Origin: Nocardiopsis sp. NRRL B-16309
GTDB taxonomy: Bacteria > Actinomycetota > Actinomycetes > Streptosporangiales > Streptosporangiaceae
DNA length: 64,000 nucleotides
Direction of reading: 5' to 3'
Assembly (NCBI RefSeq): GCF_001279585.1
Contig: NZ_LGEC01000002.1
Coordinates: 323,584-387,583, forward strand
The notes beneath the pieces are model-generated. The model was not told the DNA's origin. It was given only the letters and a program-made list of their open reading frames with translations, and searched no databases. Below, one piece after another: positions 43,701 to 51,362 of this stretch; position 1 is the first letter of the stretch; each line of letters opens with the position of its first letter. The translations under genes and the position numbers were made by a program.

Positions 43701-46700
43701 TCGGCGGCGGGCCGCACGCGCACGCCCGTCCAGGCGAAGGGCACCAGCAGGGAGCGCTCGTCGCCGCCGTGCAGCAGGAGGGCGTGCAGCGCGGCGTCGA
43801 CCACCGCCGGATGGGGTCCGTGGAAGGGGCCGCCGGTGGCGGGCACCGGGGCTTCGACCTCGGCCAGCAGGTCGTCGCCGTGCCGCCACACGCCGCGCAG
43901 GCCCTGGAAGAGCGGCCCGTAGGTGTAGCCGCGCCGGAGCAGGCGGTCGTAGTCGGGCCACACGGCCAGCGACTCGGCGGACGCGGGCGGCCAGGGGGCC
44001 GCCGACGCGGAGGCGTGCGCGGACCCGGAATCGGTGTCGGCGGGGGCACCCGGCACGGAACCGCCCGCGGCGCCGGCGGCGGGGGCCTCGTCCGCGGCCA
44101 CCGCCCCTGACGCGTGGCGGGTCCACGGGGCGTCCGGAGCCGCGTCCGCGGGACGGGCGTGCACGGCCAGGTCGCGCCGGCCCCGCTCGTCCGCGGTGCC
44201 CACGGTGACCTGGAGCCGCAGGCCCGCGCCGCGGCCCAGGACCAGGGGCGCCTCCAGGGTCAGGTCGGCGACGGCGGGCGCGCCCACACGCGCGCCCGCG
44301 TGGGCGGCCAGGTCCACCAGCGCGGTACCCGGGAGGACGACACGGCCGAGCACGCCGTGGTCGCGTACCCAGGGCTGGCCGTCGAGGCCGAGGCGGCCGG
44401 TGAAGACCGTGCGGCCGTCGGCCAGGGCGAGTCCGTCGTCGATGAGCGGTTCGGCGGGGCGTTCGGGGGCGGCCGCGACCGGGGCGGGCGGCACGGCCCA
44501 GTGGCGTTGGCGGCGGAAGGGGTCCTCGGGCACGGTGACGGGCGCGCCCTCGTCGGCCACGCCCTCCAGCACCACGTGGGCGTTGGTCCCGCTGATCCCG
44601 AACGAGGACACCGCGGCCCGGCGGGGCCGACCGGTGTCCGGCCAGGGCTCGGTGTCGGAGAGCACGCGCAGCCCGCTGCCGTCCCACTCGACCCGGTCCG
44701 TGGGCTCCTCGGCGTGCAGGGTCCGGGGCAGGCGCCCGTGCCGCAGGGACTCGACGGTCTTGATCACCCCGGCCACACCGGCGGCGGCCTGGGCGTGTCC
44801 GATGTTGGACTTGAGCGAGCCCAGTCGCAGGTCCTCCCGGGAACCGTCGGCACGGGCGGCGCCGTAGACCGCGATCAGCGCCTTGGCCTCGATCGGGTCG
44901 CCCAGCCGGGTCCCGGTCCCGTGCGCCTCCACCGCGTCCACCTCGCCCGGTTCCAGTCCCGCCGCGGCCAGCGCCTGGCGGATCACCCGCTCCTGGGCGT
45001 CGCGGCTCGGCGCGGTGAGGCCGTTGCTGGCACCGTCGGAGTTGACCGCGCTGCCCTTGACCAGGGCCAGCACGGGACGTCCCGCACGGCGGGCCTGCGA
45101 GGCGCGCTCCAGCAGGAGCATGCCCGCGCCCTCGGCCCAGGCCGTGCCGTCGGCCCCGGCGCCGAAGGCGCGGCAGCGCCCGTCCGGGGACAGCCCGCGC
45201 TGGGCGGAGAACTCCAGGAACATGCCGGGGGTGGCCATCACGGTGGCGCCGCCGGCCAGGGCCATCTCGCACTCGCCCCGGCGGATGGCCTGGGCCGCCT
45301 GGTGCAGGGCCACGAGCGAGGCGGAGCACGCGGTGTCGATGGTCATCGCCGGTCCGCGCAGGCCCAGGACGTAGGCGATGCGGCCCGACGCCACGCTCAG
45401 GGTGCTGCCGGTCAGCCGGTAGCCGCCGTCGCCCCCCGCGCCCTGGTCGGCCAACCGCGGCCCGTACTCGGTGGGCATGGCGCCGACGAACACCCCGACC
45501 TGGCGTTCGCGCAGGTCGTCGGTGCTCATCCCGGCCCGGTGGACGGCCTCCCAGGAGGTCTCCAGCAGCAGCCGCTGCTGCGGGTCCATCGCGTCGGCCT
45601 CGCGGGGGCTGATGCCGAAGAAGTCGGCGTCGAACAGGTCGGCGTCGTAGAGGAAGCCGCCCGCGCGCGCGTAGGTGCGGCCGGGGGTGCCGGGTTCGGG
45701 GTCGTAGAGGCCGGGCAGGTCCCAGCCGCGGTTGTCGGGGAAGTCGCCGATCGCGTCCACCCCGTCCTCGACCAGCCGCCAGAGCTGTTCCGGGGTGCGG
45801 ACCCCGCCGGGCAGCCGGCAGGCCATGGCCGTGATGGCGACCGGGTCGTCGTCCGGGGCCGGGGCCGCGGGGGCGGGGGATCGTTCGGCCCGGACCTTCG
45901 AGGGCGGCGCGGTGGGAGGGGAGGACTCGGGGTCGGCGTCCTCCGCGGCCCCGGGCGCCGCCGGCACCCGTTCACCCAACTCCGCGACCAGGTGGTCGGC
46001 CAGGGCCGCGGGCGTGGACAGGTCGAACAGGGTCGTCGCCTCCAGTGGCACACCCGTGCGGTCCCTGACCCTGGCCGCGAGTTCGAGCAGCATGACCGAG
46101 TCGAAACCCAGGTCACGGAAGGCCCGTTGCTCGTCGGCGGCGGAGAGCGCGCGCTGTCCGAGCACCCGCACGACGAGCGCGGTGATCAGGTCCCTGGTGC
46201 CGTCCTCGGCGGCGTCCCGTTCTCCGGGCTCGGGCTCCTGCTCGGCTCCCGGCCAGAAGCTCCGCCTCTGGAAGGCGTAGGTGGGCAGGTCGATCCTGCG
46301 TGCCCCCGTCCCGCGGAACAGGCGTTCCCAATCCACGTCCACGCCCTCGGTGAACGCCTGGGCCGCCGCCGCGAGCAGCTGGGCCCGGTCCCCGCAGTCG
46401 CGCCGCAGGGTCTTGAGGACCGCGGCGTCGATCCCGTCCGCGGCCAGTGTGCGCTCGATACCGAACGTCAGGACGGGGTGCGGGCCGACCTCGATGAACG
46501 ACGTGTGCCCGGACACGGCCGCCGCCCGCACGGCGTCGGCGAACCGGACCGTGCCGCGCAGGTTCCGGAACCAGTACTCGGCGTCCATGGGCGGGTCGTC
46601 CGGTGTCGGCCGGCGGCCCAGGACCGTGGAGAAGAACGGGACCCGGCCGGGCCGGGCCGCGACCTCACCGAGGCGTTCGAGGAGGTCCTGGCGGATGCGT

Positions 46701-48895
46701 TCGACGTGCGCCGAGTGCGAGGCGTAGTCGACGTCCACGAGCGAGCCGTGCACGCCCGCGTCGGCGCAGTGCTCCACGGCGCGGCGCACCGCCGCGGGCG
46801 TCCCCGAGACCACGACCGACTCGGGGCCGTTGACGGCGGCCAGGTGGAGTTCGGGGTCGGCCTCGGCCAGCGCCTCGGCACGGTCGGGCGACAGCCCCAG
46901 GGAGGCCATCCCCCCGCTGCCCGCGAGCGCGATCAGGGCCCGGCTGCGCAGGGCCACCACCCGCGCCGCGTCCTCCAGCGTCAGGATCCCGGCCACGCAG
47001 GCGGCGGCGATCTCCCCCTGGGAGTGGCCGATCACCGCGGCGGGTTCGACGCCCAGCTCCGCCCACGCCCTGGCCAGGGAGACCATCACCGCCCACAGCA
47101 CCGGCTGGATCACGTCCACGCGCGCGCCGGTCCCGGTGAGTGACGGGGACTGTGGCTCGCCGCGCAGCACGCGGGTCAACGACCAGTCCACGTAGGGGTC
47201 CAGTGCCCGCTCGCACTCGCGCAGCCGCTTGGCGAAGGCCCGTGCCAGGGCGCTGTCGTCGTCCAACAGCTCGCGGGCCATGCCCTCCCACTGTCCGCCC
47301 TGGCCGGGGAAGACCATCACGGGCCGGGCCCGCCCGGCCGCGCCGGCGGCCCGGTCGGCGCGCACGGCCTCCAGCTCCCGGGCCTCCGAGCCTCCGGAGG
47401 CGAAGATGACGGCCCGGTGCTCGAAGACGGTACGAGTCCTGGCCAGGGACAGGCCCACGTCGTGGGCGAGCAGGCCGGGGCGGGCGGAGACGAAGTGGTG
47501 CAGGGCCGAGGCCTGCGCGCGCAGCGCCTCCTCCGACCGCGCCGACAGCACCCACGGAACGGGGTCCAGGACCGTCTCCCCCGTGGTGGCGCCCGAGCGT
47601 TGGGCCTTGGGCGGCGGGGGCGGGCCGAGGACCAGGTGGCAGTTGGTGCCGCCCATCCCGAAGGAGGACACCCCGGCCAGCGGCGCGTCCGCGGGCCACG
47701 GTTCGCGGCGCGTCTGCGGGCTCAGCCGCAACGCCTCCAGATCGATGTCGGGGTGGGGTTCGGCGAAGTTGCGGGTGGGCGGCAGTTGCCCGTGGGACAG
47801 GCTCAGTACGGTCTTGACCAGGCCGACGATGCCCGCGGCGCCCTCCAGGTGCCCGATGTTGGTCTTGGCCGATCCGACGCGCAGCGGCTCCTCACGGCCG
47901 TCGGCGAACACCGCGCCGAGCGCGGCGGCCTCGACCGGGTCCCCCGCGGGGGTGCCGGTGCCGTGGAGTTCGACGTAGCCCACCTGCGCCGGGTCGATCC
48001 CGGCCCGGCGGTGGGCCGCACGCAGGACCGACTCCTGTCCGTGAACGTCAGGTCGCGCGAGGTAGGAGGTCTGTCCAGAATTGTTCACGGCGCCACCGCG
48101 CAGCACGGCGTGGACCGGATCGCCGTCGGCCAGCGCACGTTCCAGGGGTTTGAGGACGACTACGGCGCCGCCCTCACCGCGGGCGTAGCCGTTGGCGCGC
48201 GCGTCGAAGGTGTAGCAGCGGGCGTCCGGCGAGAGTCCGCCGAAGCTCTCCACGCCCTCGGTGCTCTCCGGGGTCAGGATGAGGTTGACTCCGCCCGCCA
48301 GCGCCAGTCCGCACTCGCCGCGGCGCAGACTCTCCATGGCCATGTACACACTGACGAGGGAGGACGACTGCCCGCTGTCCATGGTCAGGCTCGGGCCCGA
48401 CAGTCCCAGCGAGTAGGACACGCGGTTGGCGATCATGCCGCGCTGGGTGCCGACGAGGGTGTGGTGGGTGGCACCGCCGTGGCCGGCCCGCTGCTGGAGC
48501 AGCGCGTAGTCGGAGGCGATGGCGCCGGTGAACACGCCCGTGTCCGAACCGCGCAGGGCGTCCGGGGACATCCGGGCGTGCTCCACGGCCTCCCAGCTCA
48601 GCTCGAGCATGATGCGCTGCTGGGGGTCCATGGCCAGGGCCTCACGCGGAGAGATGCCGAAGAAGGCCGCGTCGAAGTCCTCGGCCCGGTCGAGGTATCC
48701 ACCCCAGTAGTGGTCCCGCGACGGGGAGGTGACACCGAGTCGCTCCGGTGGCGCCGAGATGGACTCCCGGCCCTCGCAGAGCAGTCTCCAGAAGCTGTCG
48801 GGAGTCGACGCCCCCGGGAGCCGGAGGGAGACTCCGACCACCGCGACGAGGGCCTCTGGGCCCTCCAGCCTGCCGGACGGATGGTCACTACTCAT
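40751..48895 (-). CDS. Modular type I PKS, KSQ-AT-ACP loading module plus AT-less KS-DH-ER-KR-ACP module (PksA)
   Basis: The 2714-residue protein begins with a loading module. The KS has Gln176 in place of cysteine (MDSGQSSSL), the mark of a decarboxylating KSQ. The AT has Ser625 in GHSQGEIAA and VDYASHS, so methylmalonyl, giving a propionyl starter. The first ACP has Ser933 in GFDSV. Module 1 follows. Its KS has Cys1190 in DTACSASL and ends near NAHVVLEG. Only about 20 residues later comes the post-AT linker DPFRRQRHW (Trp1466), so the AT is missing. The DH has His1513 (HGVLGRVVLP) and Asp1700 (DAALH). The ER runs about 1985-2270, the KR has LDD and Tyr2443, and the ACP has Ser2613 in GLDSL. 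A C-terminal docking region ends the protein. The ATG at 48895 has GGAG eight bases upstream. Confidence 0.95.
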   Translation of the reverse strand: MSSDHPSGRLEGPEALVAVVGVSLRLPGASTPDSFWRLLCEGRESISAPPERLGVTSPSRDHYWGGYLDRAEDFDAAFFGISPREALAMDPQQRIMLELSWEAVEHARMSPDALRGSDTGVFTGAIASDYALLQQRAGHGGATHHTLVGTQRGMIANRVSYSLGLSGPSLTMDSGQSSSLVSVYMAMESLRRGECGLALAGGVNLILTPESTEGVESFGGLSPDARCYTFDARANGYARGEGGAVVVLKPLERALADGDPVHAVLRGGAVNNSGQTSYLARPDVHGQESVLRAAHRRAGIDPAQVGYVELHGTGTPAGDPVEAAALGAVFADGREEPLRVGSAKTNIGHLEGAAGIVGLVKTVLSLSHGQLPPTRNFAEPHPDIDLEALRLSPQTRREPWPADAPLAGVSSFGMGGTNCHLVLGPPPPPKAQRSGATTGETVLDPVPWVLSARSEEALRAQASALHHFVSARPGLLAHDVGLSLARTRTVFEHRAVIFASGGSEARELEAVRADRAAGAAGRARPVMVFPGQGGQWEGMARELLDDDSALARAFAKRLRECERALDPYVDWSLTRVLRGEPQSPSLTGTGARVDVIQPVLWAVMVSLARAWAELGVEPAAVIGHSQGEIAAACVAGILTLEDAARVVALRSRALIALAGSGGMASLGLSPDRAEALAEADPELHLAAVNGPESVVVSGTPAAVRRAVEHCADAGVHGSLVDVDYASHSAHVERIRQDLLERLGEVAARPGRVPFFSTVLGRRPTPDDPPMDAEYWFRNLRGTVRFADAVRAAAVSGHTSFIEVGPHPVLTFGIERTLAADGIDAAVLKTLRRDCGDRAQLLAAAAQAFTEGVDVDWERLFRGTGARRIDLPTYAFQRRSFWPGAEQEPEPGERDAAEDGTRDLITALVVRVLGQRALSAADEQRAFRDLGFDSVMLLELAARVRDRTGVPLEATTLFDLSTPAALADHLVAELGERVPAAPGAAEDADPESSPPTAPPSKVRAERSPAPAAPAPDDDPVAITAMACRLPGGVRTPEQLWRLVEDGVDAIGDFPDNRGWDLPGLYDPEPGTPGRTYARAGGFLYDADLFDADFFGISPREADAMDPQQRLLLETSWEAVHRAGMSTDDLRERQVGVFVGAMPTEYGPRLADQGAGGDGGYRLTGSTLSVASGRIAYVLGLRGPAMTIDTACSASLVALHQAAQAIRRGECEMALAGGATVMATPGMFLEFSAQRGLSPDGRCRAFGAGADGTAWAEGAGMLLLERASQARRAGRPVLALVKGSAVNSDGASNGLTAPSRDAQERVIRQALAAAGLEPGEVDAVEAHGTGTRLGDPIEAKALIAVYGAARADGSREDLRLGSLKSNIGHAQAAAGVAGVIKTVESLRHGRLPRTLHAEEPTDRVEWDGSGLRVLSDTEPWPDTGRPRRAAVSSFGISGTNAHVVLEGVADEGAPVTVPEDPFRRQRHWAVPPAPVAAAPERPAEPLIDDGLALADGRTVFTGRLGLDGQPWVRDHGVLGRVVLPGTALVDLAAHAGARVGAPAVADLTLEAPLVLGRGAGLRLQVTVGTADERGRRDLAVHARPADAAPDAPWTRHASGAVAADEAPAAGAAGGSVPGAPADTDSGSAHASASAAPWPPASAESLAVWPDYDRLLRRGYTYGPLFQGLRGVWRHGDDLLAEVEAPVPATGGPFHGPHPAVVDAALHALLLHGGDERSLLVPFAWTGVRVRPAAEADASGRLRVRATELGPDRYRLAVTDASGAAVVSVDELVLRPLDEDALPPRDPAELPGLYELVWEKADAPPPSAIVPAGLPDLDGLDLDGTVPPVVYTELPATAVYSDEASIPDAVREGLDSALSTIRAWLTDPRTEHARLVVVTWRAVATDPATRLTGLAAAPVWGLLRAAQREYPDRLVLVDSDGSEDSHRVVAGAVGLGEPQLALRSGTVLVPRLARAGSDDRSAPPGALWRLDTRRPGSLQELELLPALEAGGPLGPQEVRLAVRAAGVNFRDVVVALGLVENETGMGIEGAGIVLETGADVVGLSPGDRVTGMFDGAFGPIAVADARKLAAIPRGWSFEQAAAVPVAFLSAYHGLVDLAAVRPGDSVLVHAAAGGVGTAAVQLAQHMGASVFGTASPHKWAGLSAYGLTEDRLASSRDLEFEERLREANGGRGMDVVLNSLSGEFVDASLRLLRSPGDGDGPGGRFVEMGKTDIRAAEDVAAAYPGRGYQAFNLPDVAPERVGQMLTRVMELLAKGVLSPPPTVVHDLRSAQDALRSLQRGENIGKLVLSVPAPYPQERTTLVTGGTGTLGHRLARHLVTGYGVRHLLLISRSGPEAGGQAARTAELEGLGARVEVVACDAADRAALGAVLANIPEDRPLGAVVHTAGVLDDATIATLTPEGIDRVLRPKVDAAWNLHELTADTELGSFVLYSSAAGVLGNPGQANYAAANVFCDALAHHRRERGLPATSLAWGLWAGESGMTAHLDDTDLGVLSRGGLAPMPPEDALVQFDTALLWGLVNGVPALLEPDGAADVPVLRGLVAPTATATAAGTATGAEAGSGPAPADRFTGLPEADRERALLAEVRAHTAVVLGHAPEAGPARIASDRPFTELGLDSLTGVELRNRLSSATGVRVPATAVFDHPTPRALAHFLTGLLEPDQREIPWQRQADPRVPASSEDDGERDRNIDSMGVDALVDLALQGEPPAARGQETAHDFR
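44500..44575 (-). other. Junction where the module-1 AT domain is missing
   Basis: The KS end (FGISGTNAHVVLEG) and the post-AT linker (DPFRRQRHW) are joined by the 13-residue sequence VADEGAPVTVPEDP or its neighbourhood. In the other two KS-containing extension modules of this cluster the same interval holds about 400 or more residues of KS-AT linker and AT. The reading frame is kept, which argues for a clean deletion rather than decay. Confidence 0.9.
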
Positions 48896-49151
48896 CGCGT
48901 TAGCTCCGATCACGCTTCACGTTCTCGCGCCGTTCGCACGCCGGCCCATGGACGCCATTGTGCGCGTGCCGTGCAAATGCACGAGCGCGTCGCATATTTC
49001 CGCAGGTCAGAACAGTATTTACTGGGCTACGACGCGCGGTTCGCCCACGGAACGGGGGTCGCGGTCTTCAGGGGCAGGGAAGGTGACACGGGACAGGTGC
49101 GAGGAGGACGCGCGGGGAGACACGGAGCACCTTCCTGATCGAGCCGAAAAC

Positions 49152-49169
49152 GTCTACCCGAAGGTAGAC
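49152..49169. promoter_or_regulatory. Inverted repeat in the PKS upstream region
   Basis: GTCTACC and GGTAGAC flank the spacer CGAA, about 260 bases ahead of the pksA start. The arm overlaps one of three TAGACGT heptamers in the area. It may be an operator for the PKS operon or a hairpin ending upstream transcription. Confidence 0.4.
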
Positions 49170-49369
49170 ATACACGACAAATAGTCGCCATACCACAGTT
49201 AGACGTACATCAGCCCCATCGTCTTTCATATGCCACTTACAGCAACAGACTTCAACATGAGGGATCGTAACCGCTGGCCACGACGCATGACAACGAACTG
49301 CTTCTTTTCGGTCAAACGGGGCAGGCATTCGGTCATAGACGTAACTCTGATGCCATCTGCTCTCGGACA

Positions 49370-49408
49370 GCGAGAAGCCCGATGCGCCTGGGGCATCGGG
49401 CTTCTCGC
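49370..49408 (-). terminator. Terminator after the StyA-like gene
   Basis: A perfect 16-bp stem (GCGAGAAGCCCGATGC and its complement) with a 7-base loop begins 15 bases after the stop codon. It should insulate the conservon transcript from the PKS promoter downstream. It lacks a U-tract. Confidence 0.75.
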
Positions 49409-49423
49409 CGCAGCGGCCGAAGG

Positions 49424-50689
49424 TCAGGAACCCGACCGCGCCCGGACCTCCGCGACGAACTGCATGGCGCGGTCGGGATCAAGGAGCCAGGTCCCGAAGT
49501 CCGGCGGGTAGTCCCATCCCTGGATCCAGCGGTTGCCCACTTCGGGGAAGTCCCGGGCCGCGTCGAGCAGATCGTAGAAGTACGACGGAAGGTCACCGCT
49601 GTCCCACAATGTGGAATTCATCTCGGACCAGAGCTGGTTGTGCAGGCCGAACTCCCAGAAGCGGTCGAACGTGCGCACCAGGAACGCGTCGTCGAACTCA
49701 CGGTCACCGTGCTCGATGATGCTCTCCAGGTAGGCCTTGGCGCACCTGGTCGAGTTGTTCCAGCTCTGCCCGACGTACGGGTCCATCGTGACGACCACGT
49801 CCGCCATGCCGAGCACCCGCCCTCCGGACGGCAGCACGCCGACCGGGTTGCGGACCTGCGGGGTCAGCTCCTCCACCAGCGTGCTGTTGCGGCCGTCCGA
49901 GAGGACCGCGTCCTTGACCCGCTCGAAGTACTCCGGCGCGTACTGGCGGAGCAGGTCCTTCATCCGGCGGAGCTGTTCCTCGGGGCCCGGCCGGTCGGGC
50001 CAGGCGTCCATGGGACCCCCGCGCTTGTCCACCATCAGCAGGTTGTGGCAGGGCCCCTCCTGCGTGAGGATCGGGATGAAGATGATGTTGCCCGCGTCGG
50101 CCGCCGACGCCGCCCAGCCGATGTTCTCGTCATCGTCGTCCCAGGGCCAGACGTCGTAGATCTGGGCCTGGGCGATGGAGCGGGGCCTGGCCCCGCTGAA
50201 CCGGCTCTCGTCGTAGTCGAAGAGCTGGCCGAGTTCGCCGTGCCCGACCGCCACGATGATCAGCTCGAACATGCGCGAGAAGTAGTCGAGGTCGGTGACG
50301 GTGACGCCGTGGATCACGACCTTGCCGCCGCGGTCCTCGAAGTACTCCAGCCAGTCGGCCATCTTGACGCGGCGATCCACCGAGACCGTGTAGTCGTTCC
50401 CCTCTCCGGTCCTGCCGGTGAACGTGCGGACGGGTTCGTCGCCTTTCGGGTACAGATGCACCCTCTGGTTCCTGATCTGCGGCGACAGCGCGCTCCAGAG
50501 GTCCAGGTTGTGCTCACGCTCGTAGTTCAGAGCCGTCGGGAAGGTGAGCTGCGAGACCGAGGGCTTGCCGGTCCGGATCTCCATCGAGGACTGCCCCGTG
50601 ATCACCGTGACGTCATAGCCCTCGGTCAGAAGGCCATGGGCCAGGTGCAGGCCGGCGTGGCCCGCTCCGACGATAAGGATTTTGCGCAT
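49424..50689 (-). CDS. StyA-like FAD-dependent monooxygenase (styrene/indole monooxygenase family)
   Basis: The 421-residue flavoprotein starts with the dinucleotide fold ILIVGAGHAGLHLAHGLL and has the family length of StyA (about 415). VSQLTFPTALNYERE, IIVAVGHGELGQLFDYDESRFSG, VLGMADVVVTMDPYVGQSWNNSTRCA and a conserved aromatic C-terminus (GNRWIQGWDYPPDFGTWLLDP) follow. StyA enzymes epoxidise styrene-type alkenes or oxidise indole with FADH2 from a separate reductase. No StyB reductase gene is adjacent. It is the fifth gene behind a conservon, 67 bases after cvnD, where a P450 is often found instead. It lies next to the PKS, but a terminator separates them. Confidence 0.88.
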   Translation of the reverse strand: MRKILIVGAGHAGLHLAHGLLTEGYDVTVITGQSSMEIRTGKPSVSQLTFPTALNYEREHNLDLWSALSPQIRNQRVHLYPKGDEPVRTFTGRTGEGNDYTVSVDRRVKMADWLEYFEDRGGKVVIHGVTVTDLDYFSRMFELIIVAVGHGELGQLFDYDESRFSGARPRSIAQAQIYDVWPWDDDDENIGWAASAADAGNIIFIPILTQEGPCHNLLMVDKRGGPMDAWPDRPGPEEQLRRMKDLLRQYAPEYFERVKDAVLSDGRNSTLVEELTPQVRNPVGVLPSGGRVLGMADVVVTMDPYVGQSWNNSTRCAKAYLESIIEHGDREFDDAFLVRTFDRFWEFGLHNQLWSEMNSTLWDSGDLPSYFYDLLDAARDFPEVGNRWIQGWDYPPDFGTWLLDPDRAMQFVAEVRARSGS

Positions 50690-50756
50690 CTGTCGCTAAC
50701 TTTCCTGGGGGAATCAACGGTGACGAGGGGACCGGTGCTGGACCGCTCCCCGCCCG

Positions 50757-51362
50757 TCAGGCGACGGGTTCGCTCGCGCGGTTGTGTTCGAGGGCGTACC
50801 GGAGCAGCGTCTTGAGCACGTCGCCGCCGGAGCTCCGGTGGCGCGCGTCGAAGTCGATGATCGGCACCTCGGGGCTGATCTCCAGCGCCTCGCGAACCTG
50901 CTCGGGGGTGTACTCCAGGAGGCCCTCGAACTTGTTCAGCGCGACGATGTAGGGGATGCGCTTGGTCGTCTCGAAGTAGTCCACCGCGTCGAAGGAGTCC
51001 GCGAGCCTGCGGCAGTCGACCACGACGACGGCGCCGACCGCGCCTCGTACGAGATCGTCCCACATGAACCAGAACCGGGCCTGGCCCGGCGTCCCGAACA
51101 TGTACATGATCAGTTCGTCGTCGACGGTGATGCGGCCGAAGTCCATCGCGACGGTGGTGGTCGTCTTGTGCGGTGTGATCGAGTTGTCGTCGTGACCGAT
51201 GCTGGCCTCGGTCATGATCGCTTCGGTCGTGACCGGCGGAATCTCCGACACCGAGCTCACCAAGGTCGTCTTGCCGGCGCCGAAGCCTCCGGCGATGACG
51301 ATCTTGCTCGACATCTTCTTGCGATTCGACCTGCTGTCACTGGAAAAGTCGTTCGAGACCAC
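50757..51362 (-). CDS. Conservon GTPase-like protein CvnD
   Basis: The 201-residue small ATP/GTP-binding protein has the P-loop GGFGAGKTTLVSSVSEIPPV (about 25), the switch region THKTTTTVAMDFGR-like and MFGTPGQARFWFMWDDLVRG (G3-type), and VALNKFEG (NKxD-like, with Phe-Glu). CvnD proteins resemble eukaryotic small G proteins and act with CvnA-C at the inner face of the membrane. The GTG at 51362 overlaps the end of cvnC by 26 bases, the usual conservon arrangement. An ATG nearer the P-loop (MSSKIVIAGG) is an alternative start. Confidence 0.9.
   Translation of the reverse strand: MVSNDFSSDSRSNRKKMSSKIVIAGGFGAGKTTLVSSVSEIPPVTTEAIMTEASIGHDDNSITPHKTTTTVAMDFGRITVDDELIMYMFGTPGQARFWFMWDDLVRGAVGAVVVVDCRRLADSFDAVDYFETTKRIPYIVALNKFEGLLEYTPEQVREALEISPEVPIIDFDARHRSSGGDVLKTLLRYALEHNRASEPVA

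Larger units (their letters stand above)
48896..49423. other. Upstream region of the PKS operon
   Basis: This 528-base gap between the PKS start and the StyA-like gene has a strikingly AT-rich section (49140-49360). It should hold the PKS promoter. It contains the GTCTACC inverted repeat at 49152-49169 and three copies of the heptamer TAGACGT or its complement (49150, 49200, 49336). It also contains the terminator at 49370-49408. No gene is supported. Confidence 0.6.

Noticed and set aside
40866..45329. Second minus-strand frame of about 1490 codons inside pksA
   Set aside because: It overlaps the PKS in another frame, is Arg/Gly/Pro-rich low complexity and lacks PKS motifs.
40751..48895. 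Interpreting the AT-less module as a trans-AT PKS
   Set aside because: The other modules carry cis ATs, the post-AT linker is still present, and the domain order is classic cis-AT, so a secondary AT loss is more likely.
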